A stretch of DNA of 23,815 nt from Coemansia sp. RSA 922 (taxonomy: Eukaryota > Kickxellomycota > Kickxellomycetes > Kickxellales > Kickxellaceae). Numbering within the stretch: position 1 is the stretch's first letter; each line of letters opens with the position of its first letter. The notes below the pieces were generated by a model that saw only the letters and a list, made by a program, of their open reading frames with translations, made no database searches and was not told the DNA's origin. Made by a program: the position numbers and the translations under genes. The stretch lies in the NCBI GenBank assembly GCA_027577415.1, contig JANBQS010000268.1:1-23815 (forward strand), written 5' to 3'. Shown piece after piece: positions 16,131-23,815 of this stretch.

Positions 16131-17822
16131 ATGAGCCAAAGGGAGCAGCCTCGCGGCGATACTTACGAGCAGGATGTCGTTGCCTACGCCAAGCGCAAGC
16201 GCGAGGAGGAGGAAGACGAGGTGCGTACAGAACGAGAACAACGACTAGCCAAAGGCATACCAGAGAGCCGCTCTGGCGTCCAGGATATCGACTTGGATCT
16301 TATTGACGAAGTACTAGATGATTCCGAAGACCGTGCACTGACTGATGAGGCCTTGGAAAAGCGACGTCGGGCAATGGCCGAATTCGAGCGTAAAAAGCTG
16401 GCCCGCACCATAGCAACGCCGACTGACGACAAGCTCGTAAAAGAGCAGTTGCGCAAGCTCAAACATCCTATTTGTCTCTTTGGCGAGGACGCTGGCGACC
16501 GCCGCAACCGTTTGCGTTACATTTTGTCAAAACTAGCTATGGAACAACGAGCCAGTGGCGTAGACACAGCCGACGGCCAGATAGAAACCATGGCTATTGA
16601 AGACGACGATGCTATGGATGAGGACGAGGCACAGACCGAAGAATTTTATACCGAGGGTACGAACGAGCTTTTGCAAGCGCGTCGTGACATTGCTGTGTTT
16701 TCTCTTGCCAAGGCGCGTGCTCGGACCGAAAGACAGCGTGAGGACTGCACAGTAGATTTGGCTGACGTCAGAAAGCGGCGGCAAGATTTAGTCAAGCGCT
16801 TAGACTCTTACTCCAACTACGGGTCACAAGTAGGTGACACCCGACCGATCTCCCGCATTTTATTCTCGCCAGACTGCCAAAGCTTATTGACCAGCTCATG
16901 GTCCGGTGCCATCAAGCTCTGGGATGTTTCACACTGCCGGCCAATACGCACATTCTGCGGTCACACTGACCGCGTGGGCGGCATATCATTCCACCCAAAG
17001 GCTACTCTAGGTCTAGGCGACGAAACGGCTGACTTTGCCAGCGGTGCCGCTGACACTCTCATCCACTTGTGGTCATTAAACAAAGAGCGTCCCATTGCCA
17101 AACTCCAAGGCCATCAGAGTCGAGTAGTCCATGTGCAACACCATCCAAACGGCGCATACCTGGGCAGTGCCAGCTACGATGGCTCATGGCGTCTGTGGGA
17201 CATTGCCTCGCAAAAAGAGCTTTTGCTGCAAGAAGGCCATTCGCGCGAAATCTTTGCTCTACGCTTCCAATGCGACGGCGCTTTGGTAGCCACCGGCGGC
17301 CTAGACGGCATCTGTCGTGTGTGGGATATGCGTTCAGGCCGTTCTCTAGTAACTATTGAAGGCCATGCCAAGGAGATATTCGGTATCGATTGGTCGCCAA
17401 ACGGGTACCAAGTAGCTACTGGCAGCGCGGACAACACAATTAGGATATTCGATATGCGCAAACTTGGCTCGATCTACCAGATTCCAGCTCACAAATCGCT
17501 TATAACCGACGTTCGCTTTTTCCACGCCAGCCACGCCGCCTCTTTGACCGCATCTGCCAGTGGAGACGGGGATCGGGATATGGACACCTCCGATGACTCG
17601 ACAATGCAGCGTGGTGACCGGCTCTGCGATGGCCAGTACTTGGTGTCGGCATCTAACGACGGACTAGTCAATATCTGGAGTGCTGGTGACTGGAAGCTGC
17701 AAAAGTCGCTGGCTGGACATGTAGGCAAAGTAATGAGCGTGGATATCGCAAGCAATGGCAGCTACATTGCCTCTTCTGGATATGACCGCACATTCAAGCT
17801 CTGGGGCCCTGAAGAATTTTAA
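16131..17822 (+). CDS. PRP4: U4/U6 snRNP protein Prp4 (PRPF4)
   Basis: A pre-mRNA splicing factor of the U4/U6 and tri-snRNP particle. The 563-residue protein has a charged N-terminus (KRKREEEEDE), then the SFM motif at about 105-135 (LRKLKHPICLFGED, RRNRLRYIL) and an acidic linker near 155-170. From about residue 255 a C-terminal WD40 propeller of seven repeats follows, with repeated GH..D and W-D endings such as GAIKLWDV, GSWRLWDI and RTFKLWG. The frame is open further upstream, but ATG 16131 is the first ATG and is preceded by an A-rich context. The domain order matches human PRPF4. A nuclear location follows from family knowledge. It ends 63 bases from the convergent MADS-box gene. Confidence 0.97.
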   Translation: MSQREQPRGDTYEQDVVAYAKRKREEEEDEVRTEREQRLAKGIPESRSGVQDIDLDLIDEVLDDSEDRALTDEALEKRRRAMAEFERKKLARTIATPTDDKLVKEQLRKLKHPICLFGEDAGDRRNRLRYILSKLAMEQRASGVDTADGQIETMAIEDDDAMDEDEAQTEEFYTEGTNELLQARRDIAVFSLAKARARTERQREDCTVDLADVRKRRQDLVKRLDSYSNYGSQVGDTRPISRILFSPDCQSLLTSSWSGAIKLWDVSHCRPIRTFCGHTDRVGGISFHPKATLGLGDETADFASGAADTLIHLWSLNKERPIAKLQGHQSRVVHVQHHPNGAYLGSASYDGSWRLWDIASQKELLLQEGHSREIFALRFQCDGALVATGGLDGICRVWDMRSGRSLVTIEGHAKEIFGIDWSPNGYQVATGSADNTIRIFDMRKLGSIYQIPAHKSLITDVRFFHASHAASLTASASGDGDRDMDTSDDSTMQRGDRLCDGQYLVSASNDGLVNIWSAGDWKLQKSLAGHVGKVMSVDIASNGSYIASSGYDRTFKLWGPEEF

Positions 17823-17885
17823 TACAGTATTTTTTGCAACTACATGTGTATTAGAGGAGACATTATGCGAGAAAAAGAGAGAGAA

Positions 17886-19937
17886 TTACAGTTGGTTTCG
17901 CGAGCGCTTTTTCGGCGACTTGTGCGATACCATGGCATCAATGCTTGAATCAACCACTACTGGTGCAATAGGATCCTTTGCGACATTCCGTTTCAGGGGC
18001 GACGGCTGGTGTGGAGCTCTACTAGTCGCTGCTGCTGCTCCTGCTACAGAGGAGCCAGAGGAAGGCAATGGCCATTGAAATGCACTTGTCTGTTGGTGAC
18101 CAACGATCGGCGTTGTGCCAAACTCCATCGGACTGTAATTCTCGTCTTGCTGGTAGACAATGGGCTGGAAGGTCGACGGCGACGGAAGGCTCTGCACGTA
18201 CTCGATCAGCATGGCTGTCTGTGGGCCAGGCTCATTCGCTGGGGTCGTTGCAGCTGCCGCCCGCGCCGTAGTGTTGACTGCAAGCGGGAATCGCCGACCA
18301 CGCTGCTGCTGCGCCATCTGCTTAACGTCATTGGCCGAGTGTCCTGTCCGAGCAACTCCGCTGGTATCAGGCGTACTTGCCGGAGTAAGGCGGCCAGCGC
18401 TAGCAGCGGATCGACGCTGCCCCGTTGTGGACGACGATGTAGCTGGCGCAGCTTCAGCGCGCGGACGAGACTGCTGGTTCTTTAGCGGAATCTCTACTCG
18501 AAGACCAGGAGGATCGTGCGATTGCGGCGACGACGACTGTCGCCGACTGCCATCGTCGGCAGCTAGGTCACCGCGAGTGCCTGCTTGCGCCTCCGTGTCA
18601 AAGAGAGCAGATGGCGGATCGCCCTGATCGTCAAGGGTGGCGCCTCCTGCATCGTCAGTGTCCTGTGCCTGGTCGTTCTCTGGGTCCTGCTCTTCGTCCT
18701 CCTCATTCTGGTAACGATCGTCCTCGTCCTCGGCAATAGTGTGGAGCGGCCCCTGTTGTGCTTGCGCACTCGACTGAGGCGCTTGCTGAGAGACGCTGCC
18801 GTCGATCGACTGACCGTCCTCCTCAGGCATCCGATACAACATGTACTGGGCAGAGGCAGGTGTGCCAGACAAAGCTCCGGCATTGGGCACTGATATGCGC
18901 GTCCGGTACGAGTCGAGGGGCCGACCAAGAACCTGGCCAGGCTGGTAGGGCTGACCCACCTGGTACATGACCGGGGTCTGTGACGGAATCGAATCCCCAC
19001 TCAGAGGAATGGCAATTCCGGCATGCTGCTGGTGTTGTGGTTGTGGCGAATATCCGCTCATCGGCTGATAGTTTGAGTATGCGCGCATGAGCGGCGGTGC
19101 GTACCCAATTTGCTGTTGCTGTTGGTATTGCTGCTGCTGTTGTTGCGAATGCTGCTGATGCAGTTGCTGAGTCTGATGCGGCTTTACTGACAAGCCATAC
19201 GGGTAGGCCGAGAGCTGCTGAGAAATAACGGGCTGCGGCACGCTGCGGGGCTGCGGATACATCGAGTTCGTGGGCGTGGCGTTTGTGTACGTCATAGGCG
19301 ACGAGTAATACGGCGACCCACTAGTGGGCTCCATATCGCCCAGAACCGGCGAATACATGGTAGCTATCGGCTGCTGGTGGTGGTGGTGTTGCTGCGGCTG
19401 GTAGTACCCGTGCTGCTGCTGCTGCTGTTGATGTATGTAGCTCTGCTGCAACGACATGTTGGACACCGATACGCCGCCGGCAGCAAAGGCTGTGGTGACG
19501 CCAGCAAGCCCGCTGTCATCTGGCTCCTGATAGCGAGGAGGCCGATGCATGTCGGGCGGCGAGCGGAGAGCCGAAGAGGCATCGAGCAAGTCATGTGGTG
19601 GCAGCCCAGGAGTGGCAACAGAGGCGCTGTTGGGCAGCATTAAATCATCGTCGTCGTTGTCAGCACCCTCGCCATACAACGCCGCGCACTGTACGTTAGT
19701 CAAGCTCTCGTTAGGCTCGCCAAATTCAGTGTAGCGCATCAACACCTTATCCATGTTTGTCGACGCATACTGCACTAATTTGTTCTGTGAGCTGAATATA
19801 ACAACGGCTATTTCGCAGTCGCATAAAACGCTGAGCTCGTACGCCTTTTTGAGTAAACCAGCCTTACGCTTGAGGAAAGTTACTTGGCGGTTGCGCTCGT
19901 CCTTGATCGTCTGGATCTTGATCTTTTTTCTACCCAT
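17886..19937 (-). CDS. MEF2-type MADS-box transcription factor with polyQ tracts
   Basis: A nuclear DNA-binding regulator, of the Rlm1/Smp1/MEF2 group. The start is fixed by [19 protein letters not shown], the MADS box, where MEF2 proteins begin. Residues 1-57 form the MADS domain and 58-86 the MEF2-like extension ([20 protein letters not shown]). The sequence is nearer MEF2 than yeast Rlm1. The rest, to 683, is low complexity: Gln/His-rich stretches (about residues 165-190 and 255-275), an acidic Glu/Asp/Gln region near 420-450 and a basic C-terminus KKRSR. Yeast Rlm1 acts in cell-wall integrity signalling; the same target here is only a possibility. The frame remains open for 176 codons before the start. 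No intron is visible. Confidence 0.93.
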   Translation of the reverse strand: MGRKKIKIQTIKDERNRQVTFLKRKAGLLKKAYELSVLCDCEIAVVIFSSQNKLVQYASTNMDKVLMRYTEFGEPNESLTNVQCAALYGEGADNDDDDLMLPNSASVATPGLPPHDLLDASSALRSPPDMHRPPRYQEPDDSGLAGVTTAFAAGGVSVSNMSLQQSYIHQQQQQQHGYYQPQQHHHHQQPIATMYSPVLGDMEPTSGSPYYSSPMTYTNATPTNSMYPQPRSVPQPVISQQLSAYPYGLSVKPHQTQQLHQQHSQQQQQQYQQQQQIGYAPPLMRAYSNYQPMSGYSPQPQHQQHAGIAIPLSGDSIPSQTPVMYQVGQPYQPGQVLGRPLDSYRTRISVPNAGALSGTPASAQYMLYRMPEEDGQSIDGSVSQQAPQSSAQAQQGPLHTIAEDEDDRYQNEEDEEQDPENDQAQDTDDAGGATLDDQGDPPSALFDTEAQAGTRGDLAADDGSRRQSSSPQSHDPPGLRVEIPLKNQQSRPRAEAAPATSSSTTGQRRSAASAGRLTPASTPDTSGVARTGHSANDVKQMAQQQRGRRFPLAVNTTARAAAATTPANEPGPQTAMLIEYVQSLPSPSTFQPIVYQQDENYSPMEFGTTPIVGHQQTSAFQWPLPSSGSSVAGAAAATSRAPHQPSPLKRNVAKDPIAPVVVDSSIDAMVSHKSPKKRSRNQL
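19101..19165. repeat. CAG/CAA glutamine-codon tract 1
   Basis: An imperfect trinucleotide tract, coding mostly Gln with a few Tyr, His and Ser on the minus strand. Mixed CAA and CAG codons indicate some stability, but length may vary between strains. Confidence 0.75.
19372..19448. repeat. Gln/His codon tract 2
   Basis: On the minus strand a run of CAG/CAA, interrupted by Gly, Tyr and Pro codons, then CAC/CAT His codons, giving a polyQ-polyHis patch in the MADS protein. Confidence 0.7.
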
Positions 19938-21142
19938 CGCCAGGCTGCGTACAAACTTTGTTGCTGTGTGTAAAAATAAATATAAAAAGAGTACGTTCCT
20001 TTGGATAAGGGGTGAAGGGGGAGAATAAATAGACCAAGTATAAATAAAGAAATAGCAACAACTGAGGAAGGGGGGAGAAGAAGTAAAAATAGACACTAAG
20101 CGGCCGAGCCCGAACAATACTAGTCGGCTGAGGAGAAAAGGAGGGGGAGCGTATGACAGTGGTGCCCTTTTTTTTTCTTCTTGTTCTTCAAGTCTCCAAG
20201 TCAGCGGGGCAAGGAAGAGAGAGGGCTGATTTTCAAAGGCAGAAGAAGGGTGTGAGCAGCACAATAGCAAAAGGGGTGTGAGGGCCGAAGAGAGAAGGAA
20301 AAAAGAAGAAGGAAGAAAGGTAGGGGGGAGCCGGTAAACACTTTGTTGGAACGGACTTGCCGCCGCTTGGTTTTGATTATAGGATAAAGTGCCCCCCTGG
20401 GACCAGGAAGCTTCGCCGCAAGTGCCTTTGATGGGCTTTTTTTTTTTTTTTTTTTTCTCCCCCAAAAATAAAGCAAAAACCTTAGAATAGGTCAGCCCCT
20501 ACTCGATCGAGAGAAGAGCCGTAAGACACAAAGGAGCGTCGCAAAGCCTCCCCTTCTTGGCGAATAACACACCTCTTGTTGCAAGTTGGTACGACCTGTC
20601 GTGAGTGGGAGGACAGTCGCAATAAATACGAAAAAAGAGCGAAAAAAAAGGCTTGGCTTTTTCTGGTCAGGCTATTTTCCGCCCACTCCAAATTTGTTTC
20701 TTGTCTAAAAATAAACTGCGGCCATGTGATTGGCTGCATTGCATCCAGCTTCTCGCCCCATGTTGGACAGAAAAAAAAAAATAAAAGAGTTGCGCTTGGA
20801 GCCCAACAACAGCTTGCGCTCTCACGACCTCCCTAAAACGAAAGAGTACTGATTTCTGTCAGCTATTTTTTTTTCTTGGGTCAGGAACACGTAATGGAGT
20901 GGAGGAGGCAAAGGCAAAGGCAATGCGGAAGGCCGAGCATTATGCGGCGCCACCGCCCGCCACTCCTTGCCGATCTGCCGATAGACATGCTCCACTGTTT
21001 TGGTCCACTCAAATCATTAGTACTTGCAGATCCCAGACGCAAGCATGCATGCAAAACTTTTGGAAATCTCAATTTGCAAGAAGCACCCACTACAAAATAA
21101 ATATGCACCAGATATTGCTACTATACCGCCTTGGCACCATTA
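19938..21142. other. Long leader/promoter of the MADS-box gene; no other gene seen
   Basis: About 1.2 kb. The 530 bases next to the MADS start are strongly pyrimidine-rich on the minus strand and have no stop in the coding frame. A run of 20 T on the plus strand (A on the minus) lies at 20437-20456. Further out a reversed CCAAT element (ATTGG) is at about 20729-20733. Frames at 20876-21201 show no gene features. Confidence 0.6.
20437..20456. repeat. Homopolymer T20 tract
   Basis: Twenty consecutive T on the plus strand, flanked by C-rich sequence. Read on the minus strand it is a poly-dA tract upstream of the MADS-box gene, which may keep nucleosomes off the promoter. Its length is prone to sequencing error. 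Confidence 0.9.
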
Positions 21143-22009
21143 CTACTGGGGAGCGCCCTTTGCATCGGCATAGCACAGGACCATATACTTTTCGGTTGTG
21201 ATCTCTTTGTGGCCATATGGGAACGACATTCCCTTCTTGATATGCGGAGCACATTTGCCAAGCTGCTGCGATCGGTCATGCAGAGTCTTGGCAACGTACA
21301 GAGGCTCCCCAGATTCCTCGTGGCCGGCAGGGAATGGCACGCAGTTCTGGATATTTAGGGAGCCCTCTTGCGCAGCCCATCTCAGCCTGCTTGCATCGCC
21401 GCACAGTACCTGGTACTCGGACAGTCCGACCTCCTTGCTGCCATATCCGATCGTGCATCCACCGCCCTCAAGGTGCTGCCCGGCTTTGCCTGGATGTAGT
21501 CCGCCCTTGTATATGGCGCGAGCGACAAACAGCGGCGTGCCATCGCTTTCAATACCGCCCTGGACGGGGTTGGGTGGAATGTGCCCATCGGAGGCTGTCA
21601 CCCACTGAAGACCCGCATTTCCAGCTCCCCGTGTTGGTGGTGGCCGATTGAATTCTTTGCCTTGACCGGGTGGTGGCCCACCATATCCCTGACCTTGTGG
21701 CGGTGGTGGTGGCCCACCGGGACCCTGCCGACCATATCCTGGAGGCGGAGGACCACTATGTCCCTGTTGGCTGTATCCTTGTCCCTGGCCTTGTGGTGGT
21801 GGTGGTGGCCCGCCGGAGCCCTGCTGGGTGTATCCTGGAGGAGGGCCGCTGTGTCCCTGCTGGCCGTATCCTTGACCTGGCGGAGGTGGCGCCTGTCCGC
21901 CATGTGTATTAAAGCCGGCTGGAGGTGGAGGCCCGCCACGAGCCTGCTGTTCATCAAGCCGACCCGAATTGTCGCTGGTGTTATGAGTAAACTCGCCGTA
22001 ATCAGACAT
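21143..22009 (-). CDS. DM9/DUF3421 repeat protein with Pro/Gly/Gln-rich N-terminus
   Basis: A 288-residue protein. Residues 25-127 are tandem Pro/Gly/Gln repeats (units such as GQGYSQQGHSGPPPPGYG and GGPPPPPQGQGYG), likely disordered. Residues 136-203 and 211-280 are two DM9 repeats: WVTASDGHIPPNPVQGG, then GTPLFVARAIYKGGLHPGK, and EYQVLCG in the first; WAAQEGSLNIQNCVPFPAG, GEPLYVAKTLHD and KYMVLCY in the second. DM9 domains in animals include mannose-binding lectins. No signal peptide is seen at the chosen start MSDYGEFTH, so it is probably cytosolic or leaves the cell unconventionally. The upstream frame of 42 codons is hydrophobic but lies in A/T-rich leader. A TATA box stands 176 bases upstream. 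Confidence 0.9.
   Translation of the reverse strand: MSDYGEFTHNTSDNSGRLDEQQARGGPPPPAGFNTHGGQAPPPPGQGYGQQGHSGPPPGYTQQGSGGPPPPPQGQGQGYSQQGHSGPPPPGYGRQGPGGPPPPPQGQGYGGPPPGQGKEFNRPPPTRGAGNAGLQWVTASDGHIPPNPVQGGIESDGTPLFVARAIYKGGLHPGKAGQHLEGGGCTIGYGSKEVGLSEYQVLCGDASRLRWAAQEGSLNIQNCVPFPAGHEESGEPLYVAKTLHDRSQQLGKCAPHIKKGMSFPYGHKEITTEKYMVLCYADAKGAPQ
21640..21935. repeat. Tandem Pro/Gly/Gln-coding repeats in the DM9 gene
   Basis: About 100 codons of imperfect repeats rich in GGTGG and CCACC runs on the plus strand. They encode PPPP and GQG units in the N-terminus of the DM9 protein. Copy number may vary. Confidence 0.7.
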
Positions 22010-22351
22010 GGCCAGAAAAAAAATAGATGGAAAGAGATGTAGATCGCGGTTAAAAAAGTATGCAAGATATAAAACGATTGTGCTTATTCTTTGCGATAAA
22101 TAATATAAAAAAAGAAGGGAAGATGTGCAGAACAAAGAAGAACGTGCATTGGCATAAAACTCGCTGCCATTCAGCCTCTTTTATAGCCTAGAGCAGTTGT
22201 CTGAGGCAGTATCACCAGGTCGACTGGCCCTAACCCTGTACTCGACTGATTTTACCTTGATTGCTGCGGGACAACATTTGATCTTGCGCAGCTCCGCCAT
22301 TCCTGCAGCATTACGTAGTTTTTTTAATCTATGTTTATATGATGGATCATT
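22010..22351. other. Intergenic region, DM9 promoter and 3' end of S28 gene
   Basis: It contains the DM9 gene leader, A/T-rich on the coding strand, its TATA box at 22179-22185 and the 3' end of the S28 peptidase gene. No gene is supported. Confidence 0.6.
22179..22185 (-). promoter_or_regulatory. TATA box of the DM9 gene
   Basis: On the minus strand GCTATAAAAG places TATAAAA 176 bases before the ATG at 22009. Confidence 0.6.
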
Positions 22352-23815
22352 CTATAGAGCGTACTTTACGACTAGGGCACACAAGACAGAGAGAGCTGCC
22401 CCAATCTGTAGTCCCCAGCTGCCGATCACTAGCAGATGAGGCTGGCCATCTCCCCAATTGGTGTGTCCGTCAGATCCATGTCTTACTCTCTGCTTGTGCT
22501 TCAAGCTCCACTGCTCAATAATGTCTATAATCCTGCTGCGAGCGCTCAATATCTCGGGATTCGCTTTGCCATATTCGGATGTACTGAGAAGCAGATCTTC
22601 GGCGTGCGATGCATTCCTGATAAGCAGTATATTATCCGCCAGGTGCTTCCCATTCTGGGCTGCGGTTAGGTACAACCACGGGTCCAACTCACCAGCCGTT
22701 AACACCACGTTGCTCGGAACCTGCAGCTGGGTGTACGAGTCCAATGTGCGCTGTGCAAATATCCGAAACTGTGCCTTTTGTTGAGCAACTCGGCGGCTAT
22801 TTCGGACAGAGGGTAGACATCTCTCACATTGCTGCTCATAGTGCCTAATGTCAATGCGACGAGACCTCAGTCGCCGTGTAAACCAAGCCGCCTCAGCCGC
22901 GATAGACGAGTTTTGCAGTGGAGCTGTCTGCCACATACCAAGTTCAGTGCACTGCTGCCACAACCACGCCAAATCGTCGCTAGTCTCTGGACACTCGCCA
23001 ATAGGCACAATACGATGATACTGACCGTACTCGCGCGTCATTAGTGCTAGTGCATCGATGTCTCTCAGCTCGATTTGAGCGCAATATCTAGCAATCAATT
23101 CCCGGGTCTGCGATCCTGTGGGCGCCTGCATTAGTGACGATACTTGGATAGTCAGAGCAGTTACAAAATCGACAGCCCTTGCGACATGCTCTAGTCCAAA
23201 CCGCCGCTTTAGCGCAGCTATGTGCCTAACGTCTCCTCGATCCAAGATATCGTCAATTTCACGTACTATTCGGGAAAGAGCCTTGGCACATGGCAGTCGC
23301 CTTGCTACCATCCTGTCAAACTCCCAGTAGCCGTCGACTACTTTTAATGGCGCGCTCGATGCAATTGCAAGTGTCTCGAGATCCGGATACCGCTGCTTAG
23401 TCCACACCATCAGACTACCCGCAAATGAGCCACCAATGAGTACCACTGGTGTTTTGGACCGACCATGCTGTCTCTGTTGCCTAGATGGTGCAATCCATTC
23501 TGGCATCATCCTGTTGACTCGCTCAGCGAACCGCTTGATGTCCGCCATCATCTGCTCGACTGACAAGTATTGCCATACATCTGTCCCGTTCTTGCCATTC
23601 AAAAATTCAAGGTCGGGTATCGAATCCCCGTAAAAACGTTGCTCCAGTAGAACGGCCAGGCCGCTAGTTTCTCTGGCAAGTTCGCCAACCCATCCATCGG
23701 ACAGATCAGAGGCTTGGGCCGTGCGCTCGCCAACGCTGTATATCAATATCGGTCCGCCTGAGCGATAGTACTGGTTGCTAACAAAGTATCTTTGCAAAAA
23801 CTGCGGTTTCGTAGA
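22352..23815 (-). CDS. Family S28 serine carboxypeptidase, 5' end outside window
   Basis: Related to lysosomal Pro-Xaa carboxypeptidase and DPP7, which cut after proline. The frame is open to the window edge; the visible part starts KPQFLQRYFVSNQYY, the usual S28 entry, so only the signal peptide and a short N-terminal part are missing. Motifs: GGPILIYSVGE, LEQRFYGDSIP, the nucleophile in GGSFAGSLMVW (Ser codon 23426-23428), the Asp in GELDPW and the His in NASHAEDL. The Cys-rich stretch EQQCERCLPS fits the helical cap domain. After the catalytic core a basic linker leads to a hydrophobic C-terminal segment (SWGLQIGAALSVLCALVV), a possible membrane anchor, unusual for this mostly soluble family. 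Confidence 0.93.
   Translation of the reverse strand, partial: STKPQFLQRYFVSNQYYRSGGPILIYSVGERTAQASDLSDGWVGELARETSGLAVLLEQRFYGDSIPDLEFLNGKNGTDVWQYLSVEQMMADIKRFAERVNRMMPEWIAPSRQQRQHGRSKTPVVLIGGSFAGSLMVWTKQRYPDLETLAIASSAPLKVVDGYWEFDRMVARRLPCAKALSRIVREIDDILDRGDVRHIAALKRRFGLEHVARAVDFVTALTIQVSSLMQAPTGSQTRELIARYCAQIELRDIDALALMTREYGQYHRIVPIGECPETSDDLAWLWQQCTELGMWQTAPLQNSSIAAEAAWFTRRLRSRRIDIRHYEQQCERCLPSVRNSRRVAQQKAQFRIFAQRTLDSYTQLQVPSNVVLTAGELDPWLYLTAAQNGKHLADNILLIRNASHAEDLLLSTSEYGKANPEILSARSRIIDIIEQWSLKHKQRVRHGSDGHTNWGDGQPHLLVIGSWGLQIGAALSVLCALVVKYAL

Noticed and set aside
18009..18893. Overlapping long plus-strand frames opposite the MADS-box gene
   Set aside because: They mirror low-complexity codons of the MADS protein and have no start context or domain.
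20876..21201. Short frames between the DM9 and MADS-box genes
   Set aside because: Several frames overlap on both strands with no coding bias or motif; best treated as spacer.
1..23815. CRISPR arrays, transposons or viral genes
   Set aside because: I saw no spaced direct repeats of CRISPR type, no transposase, integrase or reverse transcriptase motifs, and no viral-type genes.

Overview
This window looks like nuclear DNA from a fungus. It carries fungal core genes: heme A synthase with a mitochondrial leader, a Pmt4-type protein O-mannosyltransferase, mitoribosomal uL2m, spliceosomal Prp4, a MEF2-type MADS-box factor and a secretory Kex2-style peptide family. Genes are dense and almost intronless; only one intron is proposed. 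Some neighbours are not typical of yeasts: an animal-type FKBP25, DM9/DUF3421 repeats and a plastid/bacterial-type dicarboxylate transporter. Together these suggest an early-diverging lineage. A Kickxellomycotina-like zygomycete fits best, but that is inference; no rRNA or marker gene settles it.

Layout. 1-4998: a DASS-family anion transporter (+, probable first intron), a strong hairpin, tRNA-Leu(UAA) (-), COX15 (-) and FKBP25 (-). 4999-9903: an accessory block with four short secreted pro-peptide genes, all +, rich in Gly, Tyr and partly Cys. They fall into two sequence classes, and a highly divergent PDX1/SNZ-like gene (-) sits inside the block. 9904-12138: a possible small structured RNA, an unrecognised 104-residue protein (+) and a FAR-17a/AIG1-like membrane protein (+). 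12178-17822: PMT4 (-), mitochondrial uL2 (-) and PRP4 (+). 17886-23815: a MEF2-like transcription factor with polyQ tracts and a long pyrimidine-rich leader (-), a Pro/Gly/Gln-repeat DM9 protein (-) and a family S28 serine peptidase cut by the window edge (-).

How the parts relate. Most genes are unrelated housekeeping functions in mixed orientation, so there is no operon logic. The exception is the 5-10 kb block. Its four secreted peptides share one plan: signal peptide, short pro-region usually rich in His, Lys-Arg site, then a Gly/Tyr-rich mature chain. All have a consensus TATA box 113-125 bp before the ATG, and the 104-residue gene at 10462 has the same spacing. One copy has an in-frame TGA followed by 15 more family-like codons. 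One class A copy has nine mature cysteines where its sister has none. The PDX1-like gene in the block keeps both catalytic lysines but has lost most phosphate-binding motifs, so it looks like a pseudoenzyme. This block is the best candidate for something undescribed.
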